Shown piece after piece: positions 45,146-53,618 of a stretch of DNA of 64,000 bases. The first letter of the stretch is position 1, and each line of letters starts with the position of its first letter. Both the position numbers and the translations under genes were made by a program. The stretch lies in assembly GCA_903881475.1 (NCBI GenBank), contig CAIRTK010000071.1:1-64000 (forward strand). The letters are read 5' to 3'. The notes beneath the pieces were generated by a model. The model was given only the letters and a program-made list of their open reading frames with translations. It made no database searches and was not told the origin of the DNA. Source of the DNA: an uncultured Opitutia bacterium (GTDB taxonomy: Bacteria > Verrucomicrobiota > Verrucomicrobiia > Opitutales > Opitutaceae).

Positions 45146-46681
45146 TCAGGCCTTGAAAGCGCCGGCCTGGATCGCACCCAGGCCACCCGCGAGCGCATAA
45201 ACCCGCCTCACCCCCTCGGCCCGGAACAGCCGCGCCAGGGCGGCACTGCGCAGGCCGCGGCGGCAAGCCAGGACGGCAGGGCCCTTGCCCGCCAGTTCCC
45301 GCATGCGAACGAGATCGGCCATCGGCACAGCGATGGCTCCAGCCGGCGCAGTCGCGGAGTCGAGCGCCTCGCCTGCTTCCAACAGCGCGATCAACTGCAC
45401 GGGGCCGAGGGCGGCGATTTCCTCGGGTTGGACGATAACAGGGGTGTCGTCGGTAAATGCAGCACGCGGCGGGGGCGCTGCGTCTCCCTGGGCTTCGCTC
45501 GTCGGGGCCGACCCGCAGACCGGACAGGCGGGATCCGCGGGGCGCTCGATGCCGTAGGATGAGGCGTCGAGCAAGTTGACCAACCGCGTCTGCTTGAAAT
45601 CGATCGGGTCCGTGAGACGCAGGATCAGCTTCAAGGCCTCGGCGGCTTGCATGATGCCGAGCACGCCGACCGCCGGCCCAAAGACCGGGCCGCCCGAGCA
45701 GCTCGGCGCCGTCTCCAGCTGGGCCGGTTTCCGGCCGGACCACAGGCAGTGCAGGCAACCCGGCGCACCGGGTTCGAAAAGGTTCAGCTCGCCCTCGAAG
45801 CGATAGACCGCCGCCTGGACCAGCGGCACGCCGGCCTGACGGCAGGCGTCGTGCAGCAGGAATCGCGTCGCAAAATTATCCGTGCAATCCAGCACCGCCG
45901 TGCGCCGGGCCACGAGTGCGAGCACGTTGCCCGGTGTCACGTCCGTGTCCCGGGCCTCGACCTGCACCAGCGGGTTGTGCATCCGCAGCCGGGCCGCGGC
46001 GACAGTCGCCTTGGCCGCGCCCACGTCGTCCGCGGTGAACAGGATCTGCCGGTGCAGGTTTGAGACTTCCACCCGGCCGGCATCCACCAGGGTCAGCCGC
46101 CCCACCCCGGACGTCGCCAGATAGAGCGCCGCCGGACAACCCAGCCCGCCGACCCCGACCACCAGCACGCTGGCCGCAGCCAGCGCCGCCTGCCCGGCCG
46201 CGCCCACTTCGGGCAGCGAGGCCTGACGCGCGTAATAGGTTTCCAGCGAGAGCCGACCGGCGACGGACTCCGTGGTGCAGTTCACCCACTCGGCGACATT
46301 TCCCGGATGATGCTCCTTTTTCCACACGGGCAGCCGGCGCTTGATTTCCTCGATCACCTGCCGGCAGGCCAGAAACGCGCCGTGCCGGTGCGGCGAGGCC
46401 ACGCCGATCCACACCGCGAGTTCGCCGATCGCCAGCGAGCCGGTGCGATGGACGCATAGCACCGTGCAGCCGGGATGTGCCTCCTCCGCCTCGGCCGTGA
46501 TCGCCCCGCCTTCGAGCCGGGCGAGTTCGTCGAACGCCTCGTAGTCGAGCTGCGTGACCGGCCGGCCCGCGTGATGGTTGCGCACCCAGCCTTCGAACAC
46601 CACACACGCCCCGGCCTCGGGACGCTCGAGCCGGGCGCGCAGCGCGGCGCCGTCGATCGGTTGGTCCGTCAGTTCAAACAT
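45146..46681 (-). CDS. MoaE-MoeB-rhodanese three-domain fusion
   Basis: A 511-residue fusion with three molybdopterin-synthesis domains. MoaE covers residues 1 to about 140: VVFEGWVRNHHAGRPV and RLPVWKKEHHPG with the catalytic Lys pair 121/122. A MoeB/ThiF adenylyltransferase covers about 149-400: YYARQASLPEVG, the ATP loop GVGGLG at 176-181, VSNLHRQILF, LDCTDNFATR, and two CxxC zinc pairs in CLHC and CPVC. A rhodanese covers about 415-511, with the active-site loop CRRGLRS at Cys473. One chain could thus adenylylate MoaD, sulfurate it and use it to make molybdopterin; this coupling is inferred. The start lies four bases after the moaD stop. Confidence 0.93.
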   Translation of the reverse strand: MFELTDQPIDGAALRARLERPEAGACVVFEGWVRNHHAGRPVTQLDYEAFDELARLEGGAITAEAEEAHPGCTVLCVHRTGSLAIGELAVWIGVASPHRHGAFLACRQVIEEIKRRLPVWKKEHHPGNVAEWVNCTTESVAGRLSLETYYARQASLPEVGAAGQAALAAASVLVVGVGGLGCPAALYLATSGVGRLTLVDAGRVEVSNLHRQILFTADDVGAAKATVAAARLRMHNPLVQVEARDTDVTPGNVLALVARRTAVLDCTDNFATRFLLHDACRQAGVPLVQAAVYRFEGELNLFEPGAPGCLHCLWSGRKPAQLETAPSCSGGPVFGPAVGVLGIMQAAEALKLILRLTDPIDFKQTRLVNLLDASSYGIERPADPACPVCGSAPTSEAQGDAAPPPRAAFTDDTPVIVQPEEIAALGPVQLIALLEAGEALDSATAPAGAIAVPMADLVRMRELAGKGPAVLACRRGLRSAALARLFRAEGVRRVYALAGGLGAIQAGAFKA

Positions 46682-46685
46682 GGCA

Positions 46686-46940
46686 TCAGCCTCCGGCCAC
46701 CGGCGGGATGAACACCACGCGGTCGCCCGACTGCAACGGTGTCTCCATGGTCGCGTAGCGTTCGTTGATCGCAACCCGCAGCAGGCCGGCGGGAAACTGG
46801 AGCCCGCGGCCGGCCTGCAGCTCCCGATAGAGTTCCGCGGGCGTGCGGGCCGCCGTGGCGCAGTCCAAAGCGGAAACGCCGGCCTGCTCGCGCAGCACGG
46901 CGAAAAATTTAACCTGAACCTGGCGCGGGGAGTCAGCCAT
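46686..46940 (-). CDS. moaD: Molybdopterin synthase sulfur carrier subunit MoaD
   Basis: An 84-residue ubiquitin-fold protein starting MADSPRQVQVKFFAVLREQAG and ending DRVVFIPPVAGG. The C-terminal Gly-Gly is adenylylated by MoeB and thiocarboxylated, then donates sulfur to precursor Z within MoaD2MoaE2. It lies between moaA (seven bases upstream) and the MoaE fusion gene (four bases downstream). The longer open frame upstream is antisense noise within moaA. Confidence 0.93.
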   Translation of the reverse strand: MADSPRQVQVKFFAVLREQAGVSALDCATAARTPAELYRELQAGRGLQFPAGLLRVAINERYATMETPLQSGDRVVFIPPVAGG

Positions 46941-46947
46941 GGCCGGT

Positions 46948-47928
46948 TCAACCGCCGATTTCCGACATCCCGCGCGTGGTGGGGATGAGATGCTGCTCGA
47001 GCCCGTGGCCCCACGGCTTGTCGAACACCGCTTCGCGGATGCGGGCCGTAATCGCGGCATCGTCGGCGCCCCCGCGCAGCAGGGGCCGGAGATCCACCTC
47101 AGTGTCGCGCAGCAGGCAGAGGCGCAGCAGTCCCTCGGCGGTGAGGCGCAGCCGGTTGCAATCGGCGCAGAAGGGCTTGGACACCGGACTGATGAAACCG
47201 ATGCAGCCCGCGGCGCCGGCGATGCGGTAGAGGCGAGCCTCGCCATCGAGCCGGCCGTGGTTGACCAGCTCGAGCGGACCGTAGGCCGCCGTGAGCACGG
47301 CGTGCAGCTCCTCCTCGGTCACCATGCTGTGGGTCTGGAACCCGGCGTTGTTGCCGAAGGGCATCTGCTCGATGAAGCGGACCTGCCACGGCTGCTCCAG
47401 CGTATAGCGGGCGAGTGCGACGACATCCGCGCGGTCATTGTTGCCGCGAGAGACCACAGCGTTGAGCTTCACGCGCAACCCGGCGCGCGCGGCGGCATCA
47501 AGCCCGGCCAGCACGCGCTCCAGTTTGCCCCAGCGGGTGATCTGGCGGAATTTCTCCGGGTCGAGCGTATCGAGGGAAATGTTAACCGAGCGCAGGCCGG
47601 CGGCGCGCAGCGGCGCGGCGAGTTCGTCGAGCAGGATGCCGTTGGTCGTCAGCCCGATGGTCTCGATGCCGGGCGTGCGCGCGGCGTGGCCGACGAGGTC
47701 GACCAGCGCAGGCCGCAGCGTGGGCTCACCACCGGTGAAGCGGATCTTGCGGAAGCCGACGGCGGCAAACAGGCCGATCAGCCGCCGCAGTTCGTCGTCG
47801 GAGAGCAGTTCCTCGCGCGGACGGAAGGTCATCTTCTCCGGCATGCAGTACACGCAGCGGAGGTTGCAGGCATCCGTGAGGGAGATGCGGAGGTAGTCGA
47901 TGTCGCGGTTGTAGCGGTCGAAGGGCAT
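46948..47928 (-). CDS. moaA: GTP 3',8-cyclase MoaA
   Basis: This radical-SAM enzyme cyclises GTP in the first step of molybdenum cofactor synthesis, with MoaC. The N-terminal cluster motif is CNLRCVYC (about residues 21-28), followed by FTGGEPTLRP. The C-terminal cluster region is FCADCNRLRLTAEGLLRLCL, and the essential C-terminal Gly-Gly ends the 326-residue protein (RGMSEIGG). It follows mog by three bases. Confidence 0.96.
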   Translation of the reverse strand: MPFDRYNRDIDYLRISLTDACNLRCVYCMPEKMTFRPREELLSDDELRRLIGLFAAVGFRKIRFTGGEPTLRPALVDLVGHAARTPGIETIGLTTNGILLDELAAPLRAAGLRSVNISLDTLDPEKFRQITRWGKLERVLAGLDAAARAGLRVKLNAVVSRGNNDRADVVALARYTLEQPWQVRFIEQMPFGNNAGFQTHSMVTEEELHAVLTAAYGPLELVNHGRLDGEARLYRIAGAAGCIGFISPVSKPFCADCNRLRLTAEGLLRLCLLRDTEVDLRPLLRGGADDAAITARIREAVFDKPWGHGLEQHLIPTTRGMSEIGG

Positions 47929-47931
47929 CGG

Positions 47932-48423
47932 TTACGTCCGGAGTTTGGGCCGGAAACCCGCGATGTGGTCCAGCGCCTCGGCGATGGCCGGGACGAGGAG
48001 CGGCAGGCACTCGGCCACGGCGGTGGGCCGGCCGGGAAGATTGATGATCAACGCCCGCCCGCGGATGCCCGCGGTGGCCCGGGACAGGATCGCGGTCTTC
48101 ACGGTCGCATAGCTCGTCAGGCGCATGATCTCGCCGAAACCCGGCAGCTCCTTCTCCAGCACGGCGCGCGTGGCCTCGGGGGTGAAATCGCGCGCCGACG
48201 GTCCCGTGCCGCCGGCGGTCAGCACGAGCAGGCATTGCTCCTCGTCCACCAGCCGGCGCAGTTCCGCTTCGAGCTTGGACTGATCGTCGGCCAGCAGCAC
48301 GCGGGTCCACTCCAGCGGCTCGGCGAACGCCTGCTCGACGATGCGCTCGATCTCCGGGCCGCTCGCGTCGGGATAGACGCCGGCGGCGGCACGGTCGCTG
48401 AGTTTTACGCGGGCGACTTTCAT
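47932..48423 (-). CDS. mog: Molybdopterin adenylyltransferase (MogA/MoaB type)
   Basis: The 163-residue MoCF-domain protein adenylylates molybdopterin before Mo insertion. The motif [20 protein letters not shown] is diagnostic, with [20 protein letters not shown] and [18 protein letters not shown] following. The start ATG overlaps the moaC stop as ATGA. MogA and MoaB cannot be told apart firmly from sequence alone. Confidence 0.92.
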   Translation of the reverse strand: MKVARVKLSDRAAAGVYPDASGPEIERIVEQAFAEPLEWTRVLLADDQSKLEAELRRLVDEEQCLLVLTAGGTGPSARDFTPEATRAVLEKELPGFGEIMRLTSYATVKTAILSRATAGIRGRALIINLPGRPTAVAECLPLLVPAIAEALDHIAGFRPKLRT

Positions 48424-48884
48424 GACTTCCGTTTCTCGACGACGCGGATGCCGCCGATGGACATGCCTTTGTCGACCGCCTTGCACATGTCGTAGAGCGT
48501 CAGCGCCGTCACGGACACCGCGGTCAGGGCCTCCATCTCGACGCCGGTCTTGCCGGTCGTGCGGGCGGTCGCCTTCACGACGATGCCGTCGGGCTCGACC
48601 TTGAACTCGATCTCCACCGCGGTGAGCGCGAGCGGATGGCAGAGGGGAATGAGCGTGCTGGTGGCCTTGGCCGCCTGGATGCCGGCGATCTTCGCGACCG
48701 TGAGCACGTCGCCCTTCGGCAGGGCCTTCGCGCGCAGTTGCCGGATGGTCGCCGGGTCGCACGTCAGCCGGCCCACCGCCACCGCCTCGCGGACCGAATC
48801 GGGCTTCGCTCCCACGTCCACCATCCGGGCATTGCCCGTGGCATCGAGGTGGCTGAAGCCGGTGGAGGAAGTGGAGGATTTCAT
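48420..48884 (-). CDS. moaC: Cyclic pyranopterin monophosphate synthase MoaC
   Basis: MoaC turns the MoaA product into cyclic pyranopterin monophosphate (precursor Z). The 154-residue protein has [60 protein letters not shown] with the catalytic Asp, and CKAVDKGM. It is the first gene of the moa group and overlaps mog by four bases. Confidence 0.96.
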   Translation of the reverse strand: MKSSTSSTGFSHLDATGNARMVDVGAKPDSVREAVAVGRLTCDPATIRQLRAKALPKGDVLTVAKIAGIQAAKATSTLIPLCHPLALTAVEIEFKVEPDGIVVKATARTTGKTGVEMEALTAVSVTALTLYDMCKAVDKGMSIGGIRVVEKRKS

Positions 48885-48917
48885 GGGAGACGGTAGCGGG
48901 GTAATTCAGTCGGATAT

Positions 48918-49018
48918 TTACCACGAAAAGCACGAACGACACGAAAGGAGAAATTCGGCACGGGCGCAGTCTCTTCAGACGGTATTATTTTCGTGGTGTT
49001 GGTGTGTTTCGTGGTGAC
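48918..49018. repeat. Palindromic element, CACGAA-word family (modC/moaC gap)
   Basis: TTACCACGAAAAGCACGAAC and GACACGAAAGG on the left face ATTTTCGTGGTG and GTTTCGTGGTGA on the right, an imperfect inverted pair. It occupies the 156-base gap between modC and moaC on the same strand. I see no clear Moco-riboswitch structure here. Confidence 0.7.
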
Positions 49019-49040
49019 CTTCCGATGGCACGGAGTCGGC

Positions 49041-49784
49041 TCAAGCCGCTCCATCCTTGAGTGGACTGACATCAGCCGGTTTTGCCAGCTCATGATGCGG
49101 CCGCGGGCTGACGACAAACAACCCTGCAGGCGGGCCGCGCCGCACACAGCGGCCCTGCTCCAGCACGAGCACGTCATCACAAAGCGCAACTATCTCATCC
49201 GCGCTGTGGCTCACGAGCAGCATCGGAATCTTGAACTCGTCGCGGATCAGCCGCAGGTAGGGCAGGATCTGGTCCTTGAGTTCGCGATCGAGGCTGGCCA
49301 AGGGCTCGTCGAGCAGGAGCAGGTGCGGCGCCGCCAGGAGGGCGCGGCCAAAGGCCACGCGCTGGCGTTCGCCGCCCGACAGCGACCCGATGCGGCGCGC
49401 GACCAGTGACCCGAGGTTCAGCACGTCGCGGACGTGCTCGTAGGAGATGCCCGGACGGGTGGCGCGGGGGCGCGACCGCTGGCTGTAGCACAGATTCTCC
49501 TGCACATTGAGGTGGGTGAACAGGGCCGAGTCCTGCGGGACAAACCCCACTCCGCGGCTCTCCGGCGGCCGGAAGACGAGGGCAGCGGAATCGGTGAGCA
49601 CGACGCCATCGAGGCTGATAAGTCCGTCCGCCGGCCGGCGCAACCCGGCGATGGTCTCGAGCAAAGAGGTCTTGCCCGCGCCCGAGGCGCCGAACAGACC
49701 CGTGACGGGTGCGTCCAGCCGCGCATCGAGTTCAAGGGAAAACGAGGCCAGCGGGAGCCGCAGGCGGGTAATCTCCAGGCTCAT
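49041..49784 (-). CDS. modC: Molybdate ABC transporter ATPase, TOBE-less
   Basis: This 247-residue ATPase energises molybdate uptake. It has Walker A GASGAGKTSLLE, FVPQDSALFTHLNVQENL (Q-loop), signature LSGGERQRVAFGRALL and Walker B LLLLDEPLASLD. E. coli ModC is about 350 residues because of a C-terminal molybdate-binding TOBE region, which is absent here. ATG at 49784 overlaps the modB stop as ATGA. Confidence 0.92.
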   Translation of the reverse strand: MSLEITRLRLPLASFSLELDARLDAPVTGLFGASGAGKTSLLETIAGLRRPADGLISLDGVVLTDSAALVFRPPESRGVGFVPQDSALFTHLNVQENLCYSQRSRPRATRPGISYEHVRDVLNLGSLVARRIGSLSGGERQRVAFGRALLAAPHLLLLDEPLASLDRELKDQILPYLRLIRDEFKIPMLLVSHSADEIVALCDDVLVLEQGRCVRRGPPAGLFVVSPRPHHELAKPADVSPLKDGAA

Positions 49785-50449
49785 GCCGCCACCCTCCGCA
49801 GCAACCGCTCGCTGCACCAAACGGCCACGAACGCTAGAGCCACCGAAACCGCCAGGAAGGCGGCCGCCTCACCGTCGCGGCCGAGTTCGACCGAGTGGTA
49901 GATAGACAGCGACAGCGTCTCCGTCTTGCCGGGAATAAACCCGGCCACCATCACCGTCGCCCCGAACTCACCCAGCGCGCGGGCAAACGCCAGCACCGCG
50001 CCCGCAATCACGCCCGGCCGCGCCAGCGGCAGGGTGATGGTCCAAAACACGCGCCACGGCCCGGCGCCGAGCGTGCGGGCCACGTGCTCGACGCGGGGAC
50101 TGACGTTCTCAAAGGCCACCCGGGCGGTGCGCACCAGCAGCGGAAACGACATGACCGCGGTCGCGATCACGACCGCCTTCCACGTGAACACGATCTCGAT
50201 GCCGAGGCTGTTCTCCAGCCAATGCCCAAGCAGGCCGCGCCGGCCGAAGAGGTGCAGGAGAATCAGGCCGGTGGCCACCGGCGGGATCACCAGCGGGAGG
50301 GCGACGAGGGTCTCGACGATTGACTTGCCCGGCCATTGGCGCCGGGCCAGCAGCCAGGCCAGCGCGATGCCGGGCGGCAGGATCACCAGCGTGCTGGTGA
50401 CCGCGACCCACGCCGTGAACCAGGTGACCTGCCAGAGATCGGACGACAC
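49781..50449 (-). CDS. modB: Molybdate ABC transporter permease
   Basis: The 222-residue inner-membrane protein has about five hydrophobic segments. It carries the BPD_transp_1 coupling motif VARTLGAGPWRVFWTITLPL and FARALGEFGATVMVAGF, which is characteristic of ModB. It lies six bases after modA and overlaps modC by four. Confidence 0.94.
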   Translation of the reverse strand: MSSDLWQVTWFTAWVAVTSTLVILPPGIALAWLLARRQWPGKSIVETLVALPLVIPPVATGLILLHLFGRRGLLGHWLENSLGIEIVFTWKAVVIATAVMSFPLLVRTARVAFENVSPRVEHVARTLGAGPWRVFWTITLPLARPGVIAGAVLAFARALGEFGATVMVAGFIPGKTETLSLSIYHSVELGRDGEAAAFLAVSVALAFVAVWCSERLLRRVAA

Positions 50450-50455
50450 GGGAAA

Positions 50456-51217
50456 TCAGAGCTGCGGGACAAAGCCGAACTTGGCGAACACGGCCCGGCC
50501 CTCGACCGAGGCCAGCAGAGCCAGGAAGCGCGCGGCGCCCGCAGGATTCCTGCCGCCCACGATCAGGGCCACGGGGTAGGAAATACGCGGGCCGTCGGCA
50601 GCGGGAATCTCATGAGCCACCTTCACCTTGCGCGAAATCAACGCGTCCGTCTTGTACACGATGCCGGCGTCGGCGTTGCCGCTCTCGACGGCAGCGAGCG
50701 CGCCGCGGACATTTTCGGTGGACACAATCTTCGCGAGGACAGCCGTCCACCAGCCCTTTTTCTGGAGGTATTCGCGGGCATAGATGCCCGCCGGCACCGT
50801 GGCCGGCTCGGCGATCGCCACGCGCCGCACTGCCGGGCCGGTCAGGTCGGCGGCTGATTTCAGCACCAGGGTGCTGTCGGCCGCGACCACGATGACGAGC
50901 GTGTTGCCCAGCACGCTCCGCCGCGTGGCCGGGACGATCAGGCCGGCCTTGGCAAGGTCGTCCATCTTGGCCTCATCCGCCGAGAAAAACAGATCGGCCG
51001 GCGCCCCGGCCTTGATCTGGCGGGCGAGCGTGCTGGAGGCCGCGAGATTCAAGTGCACGGTGTCGCCGGTCGCCTTCTGGTAGCTGGCGGCGAGGACCTG
51101 CAGCGCGTCGGACAGACTCGCAGCGGCGAAGACGTTCAACTCGGCGGCAAAGGCCGAACCCGTCGCGGCGAGCACGATGAGCAGCAGGCATTGGGTGGCG
51201 GGACGGCGCAGGTTCAT
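50456..51217 (-). CDS. modA: Molybdate-binding periplasmic protein
   Basis: A 253-residue binding protein with a signal peptide (CLLLIVLAATGSAFAAELNV). ModA features are NVFAAASLSDALQVLA, LNLAASSTLARQIKAGAPAD, LFFSADEAKMDDL and ARFLALLASVEGRAVFAKFG. It captures molybdate or tungstate for ModBC. The gene starts two bases after the preceding small molybdopterin-domain gene. Confidence 0.95.
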   Translation of the reverse strand: MNLRRPATQCLLLIVLAATGSAFAAELNVFAAASLSDALQVLAASYQKATGDTVHLNLAASSTLARQIKAGAPADLFFSADEAKMDDLAKAGLIVPATRRSVLGNTLVIVVAADSTLVLKSAADLTGPAVRRVAIAEPATVPAGIYAREYLQKKGWWTAVLAKIVSTENVRGALAAVESGNADAGIVYKTDALISRKVKVAHEIPAADGPRISYPVALIVGGRNPAGAARFLALLASVEGRAVFAKFGFVPQL

Positions 51218-51219
51218 GG

Positions 51220-51765
51220 TCAGGGTTGGGACTTCGGCAGGGCGACGCGTTTACGCTCGCCGGTCGCCAGCGAGATTACCTCCATCGAAAGCACTTGTCG
51301 GATGGACCGGGCAGGACGCTTGTCACCGGGGCAAACCAGCCGCAGCGGCCCTGCAGTCGCGGGTAGCGGCGCCCCGTCCATGTGGTCAGCCAGCAGGATG
51401 GTCTGTTCGCGGAAAGCGGGGTCGAACTCCGCCAGCGAAAACACAACGACGTAGCCGTCCGCCGCGCGCACCCGGACCACGAGCGCCAGGGCGGCGCCGC
51501 GGAATTTCTCGCCCTGCGGCATGCCGACCAGCGCCAGCACATCGCGGGCGGCCACGCCGCGATAGTGGTGCGGTTTCCCGTGGTCCACAACGTCGGCTGC
51601 CACCGGAGCCAGCTGGGCGAGATCGGCCGCGGATACCTCCTTGTGCTGGTCGCCAAACGTGACACTGAGCAGGGAATCGGCGGCCCTCAGACCCGGGGAG
51701 GCTAGAGCGCAGAGTGCCAGCAGCCAGACGGAGCGGATGAGTCTGGAATGAAACGGAAGCCTCAT
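51220..51765 (-). CDS. Exported molybdopterin-binding-domain protein (sulfite-oxidase-like)
   Basis: This 181-residue protein starts at MRLPFHSRLIRSVWLLALCA with a signal peptide ending near LRAAD. The mature part (HHYRGVAARDVLALVGMP, DGYVVVFSLAEFD, PLRLVCPGDKRPARSIRQVL) resembles the short oxidoreductase molybdopterin-binding domain (PF00174-like) found beside mod genes in other bacteria. It lacks a clear Moco-ligand Cys in the usual context, so catalysis is doubtful. It is the first gene of the mod operon, two bases before modA. A longer start at 51801 is possible. Confidence 0.7.
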   Translation of the reverse strand: MRLPFHSRLIRSVWLLALCALASPGLRAADSLLSVTFGDQHKEVSAADLAQLAPVAADVVDHGKPHHYRGVAARDVLALVGMPQGEKFRGAALALVVRVRAADGYVVVFSLAEFDPAFREQTILLADHMDGAPLPATAGPLRLVCPGDKRPARSIRQVLSMEVISLATGERKRVALPKSQP

Positions 51766-51817
51766 GCGCCCATGACTGGGCGAAGCCACCGATCTCTTCA
51801 AGAGAATAGGTCGGCAT

Positions 51818-51901
51818 TGTCATCGCGAATCCGGCACAGATGGGTGCGGCAATCCAGCTAGATTGCTTCGTCGCCCGCTACGCGGGCTCCTCGCAATGAC
51901 A
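51818..51901. repeat. Dispersed inverted repeat in the modE divergent gap
   Basis: TTGTCATCGCGAATCCGG and GCAATCCAGCTAGATTGCTT face CTCCTCGCAATGACA, with an inner GCCCGC-TAC-GCGGGC hairpin. The words match the repeat at 15819. It fills most of the gap between the divergent mod operon and modE. I see no clear ModE box (the ATCG-TATATA type), so the operator stays unidentified. Confidence 0.65.
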
Positions 51902-51963
51902 AATGGTCCCCACCCACCCCTGATTCTGTTTGCTAGCCAGCGCCGGCCAAATTGCATCGGCCC

Positions 51964-52320
51964 ATGCCCGCCAAGGTAATCTCGGTCGTGCCCCGGCTCC
52001 GCCTCTACCGCGGGCGCAGCTTTGCTTTCGGGCCGGGCAAAGCGGACCTGCTGGAGCACATCGCGCGCACCGGCTCGATCAGCGAGGCCGCCAAGGCGAT
52101 GGAGATGTCGTACATGAAGGCGTGGACCCTGGTGAAGAGCCTCGAGCGCGGCTTCACCGAGCCGCTCGTGATCAAGAGCCGCGGCGGCCATGCCCGCGGC
52201 GGCGCCGTCCTCTCGGACACCGGCCGCAAGGTGCTGGCCGTCTACCGGGAGATGGAGGCCGCGAGCCGGGAGGCGACGCAAGACTTCAGTGCGCGGTTTA
52301 ACGGGCTGCTCAAGCCATAG
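51964..52320 (+). CDS. modE: ModE-type molybdate-responsive regulator, DNA-binding domain only
   Basis: A 118-residue winged helix-turn-helix protein matching the N-terminal domain of ModE: FAFGPGKADLLEHIARTGSI, SEAAKAMEMSYMKAWTLVKS and GGAVLSDTGRKVLAVYREME. The molybdate-binding TOBE domains of E. coli ModE are absent. It is divergent from the mod-moa operon, which it probably controls; how such short forms sense molybdate is unclear. ATG at 51964 is preferred to a TTG at 51952. Confidence 0.9.
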   Translation: MPAKVISVVPRLRLYRGRSFAFGPGKADLLEHIARTGSISEAAKAMEMSYMKAWTLVKSLERGFTEPLVIKSRGGHARGGAVLSDTGRKVLAVYREMEAASREATQDFSARFNGLLKP

Positions 52321-52344
52321 GCAGGGTCTTCAAACCCTTCAGTG

Positions 52345-52375
52345 GATGGGCAGGCACGGGACGTGCCTGCCCACC
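52345..52375. repeat. Single hairpin, GGTGGGC/GGCACG family, copy 3
   Basis: GGGCAGGCACG-GGA-CGTGCCTGCCC forms a perfect 11-pair stem (52348-52372), followed by ACCTTCTC. Only one of the two hairpins of the paired copies is present. It lies between the convergent modE and ferritin-VIT1 genes and could act as a terminator. Confidence 0.85.
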
Positions 52376-52414
52376 TTCTCGCCGTTCCACAAAAGTAATT
52401 TGCAGACATAAACT

Positions 52415-53374
52415 TCAGCCCGAACCGATCAGCCATCCGGTCAGGAACACCAGCACGCCGCCCACGACCACTTGGAAGATCGCTGAGAGCAGCGGGGTGT
52501 CCATGTAGCGGCGGCGCAGCCAGGAGATCACGGCGAGTTCGACCGCCACGACGACAAGCGCGATGCTCGTCGCGAGGTGAAAGTCACGGATGAGGTACGG
52601 CAGCGTGTGGCCGAGTCCGCCCAGGGCGGTCATCAGCCCGCAGACCGTGCCGCGCACCCACGGGGTGCCGCGGCCGCTGAGCTTGCCGTCGTCCGACAGC
52701 GCCTCCGCGAAGCCCATGCTGATGCCCGCGCCGACCGACGCCGCGAGGCCAACCTTAAAGGTTTCCGAGGTGCTCCCGGTCGCGAAAGCCGCGGCGAACA
52801 GCGGCGCGAGCGTGGACACCGAGCCGTCCATCAGCCCGGCCAGGCCCGGCTGCACGAAACGCAGCACAAACAGCCGGCGCGCCGCGGAGTCCTCGTGATT
52901 CAATTCGCCCGACGCGGCCTGGGCCGCCGTGAATTCGCCGGCCGCAGATTCGTGCCGGCCTTCCTCCTGGGCGAGGTCGCCCAACAGCTGACGGACCCCC
53001 GCGTCCGTGGTCCGCAGAATGGCCGCCTCATAAAAGCGCCGCGCCTGGATCTCCATCAACTCCGCCTCCTCGCGCATCTGCTCCGGCCGGAAAGCCTGGG
53101 TAAGCCACGCGGAGCGGCGCACGACGAAGCCCTTCACGTCCTGCCGCCGGATCAGCGGGATGTGCTCGCCGAACCGCTGGCGGTAGAGATCGATCAGCCG
53201 GCGCCGGTGTCCATCCTCCTCCACCGCCATGTGGTCGAACAGCTCGGCCGAGGCGGGAAAATCCTTCCGGAGCGATTCGGCGAAGTCACGGTAGATGCGG
53301 CTGTCTTCCTCCTCGGCCGTGACGGCGAGGGCGAGAATCTGGGCTTCAGTCAGGTCGCGAAAGTGCATCGTCAA
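52415..53374 (-). CDS. Ferritin-like/VIT1 fusion, MbfA-type iron exporter
   Basis: The 319-residue protein has an N-terminal rubrerythrin-like di-iron domain (1 to about 145) with acidic/His motifs in [30 protein letters not shown] and [11 protein letters not shown]. It is followed by a CCC1/VIT1 membrane domain (about 165-319) with [35 protein letters not shown] and further hydrophobic segments. This is the layout of MbfA, which exports iron and protects against iron and peroxide stress. It is convergent with modE. No iron regulator box could be identified. Confidence 0.92.
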   Translation of the reverse strand: MTMHFRDLTEAQILALAVTAEEEDSRIYRDFAESLRKDFPASAELFDHMAVEEDGHRRRLIDLYRQRFGEHIPLIRRQDVKGFVVRRSAWLTQAFRPEQMREEAELMEIQARRFYEAAILRTTDAGVRQLLGDLAQEEGRHESAAGEFTAAQAASGELNHEDSAARRLFVLRFVQPGLAGLMDGSVSTLAPLFAAAFATGSTSETFKVGLAASVGAGISMGFAEALSDDGKLSGRGTPWVRGTVCGLMTALGGLGHTLPYLIRDFHLATSIALVVVAVELAVISWLRRRYMDTPLLSAIFQVVVGGVLVFLTGWLIGSG

Positions 53375-53492
53375 CCTTTGAATAGAGCCGCGAGGCGACG
53401 TGAATCAACGCGAATGAAAAGAGACTGAGTCTCTGGGAGAGGAACGTCGCGATCCCGGTCTTGAAACGGGATTCATTCCCAAACCTCCGATC

Positions 53493-53581
53493 ATTTCACA
53501 GGAGGTAACGGAGAGAACGGAGAGCGGATTCACCAAGGCAAACCCATCAACTCTCGGTTTCCTCCGTTACCTCCTGTAAAA
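53493..53581. repeat. ACAGGAGGTAACGGAG-family palindrome, copy 2
   Basis: The left arm TTTCACAGGAGGTAACGGAG continues AGAACGGAGA. The right arm reads GGTTTCCTCCGTTACCTCCT, then GTAAA. The 21-base word ACAGGAGGTAACGGAGAGAA plus C is identical to the inverted right arm of the element at 12647-12720. It lies in the 244-base gap between the GH38 stop and the divergently placed ferritin-VIT1 start. Confidence 0.85.
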
Positions 53582-53618
53582 ACAGATCGGCATCCAGGAA
53601 TTTTGAGCGCTCTTCCAA

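Noticed and set aside
48885-49040. Moco or tungstate riboswitch upstream of moaC
   Set aside because: The gap is explained by a CACGAA-family palindrome; I could not trace the multi-stem Moco-riboswitch layout. A covariance-model search would decide.
51802-51963. ModE operator in the divergent gap
   Set aside because: No ATCG-TATATA-type dyad is visible; the gap is mostly a dispersed inverted repeat.
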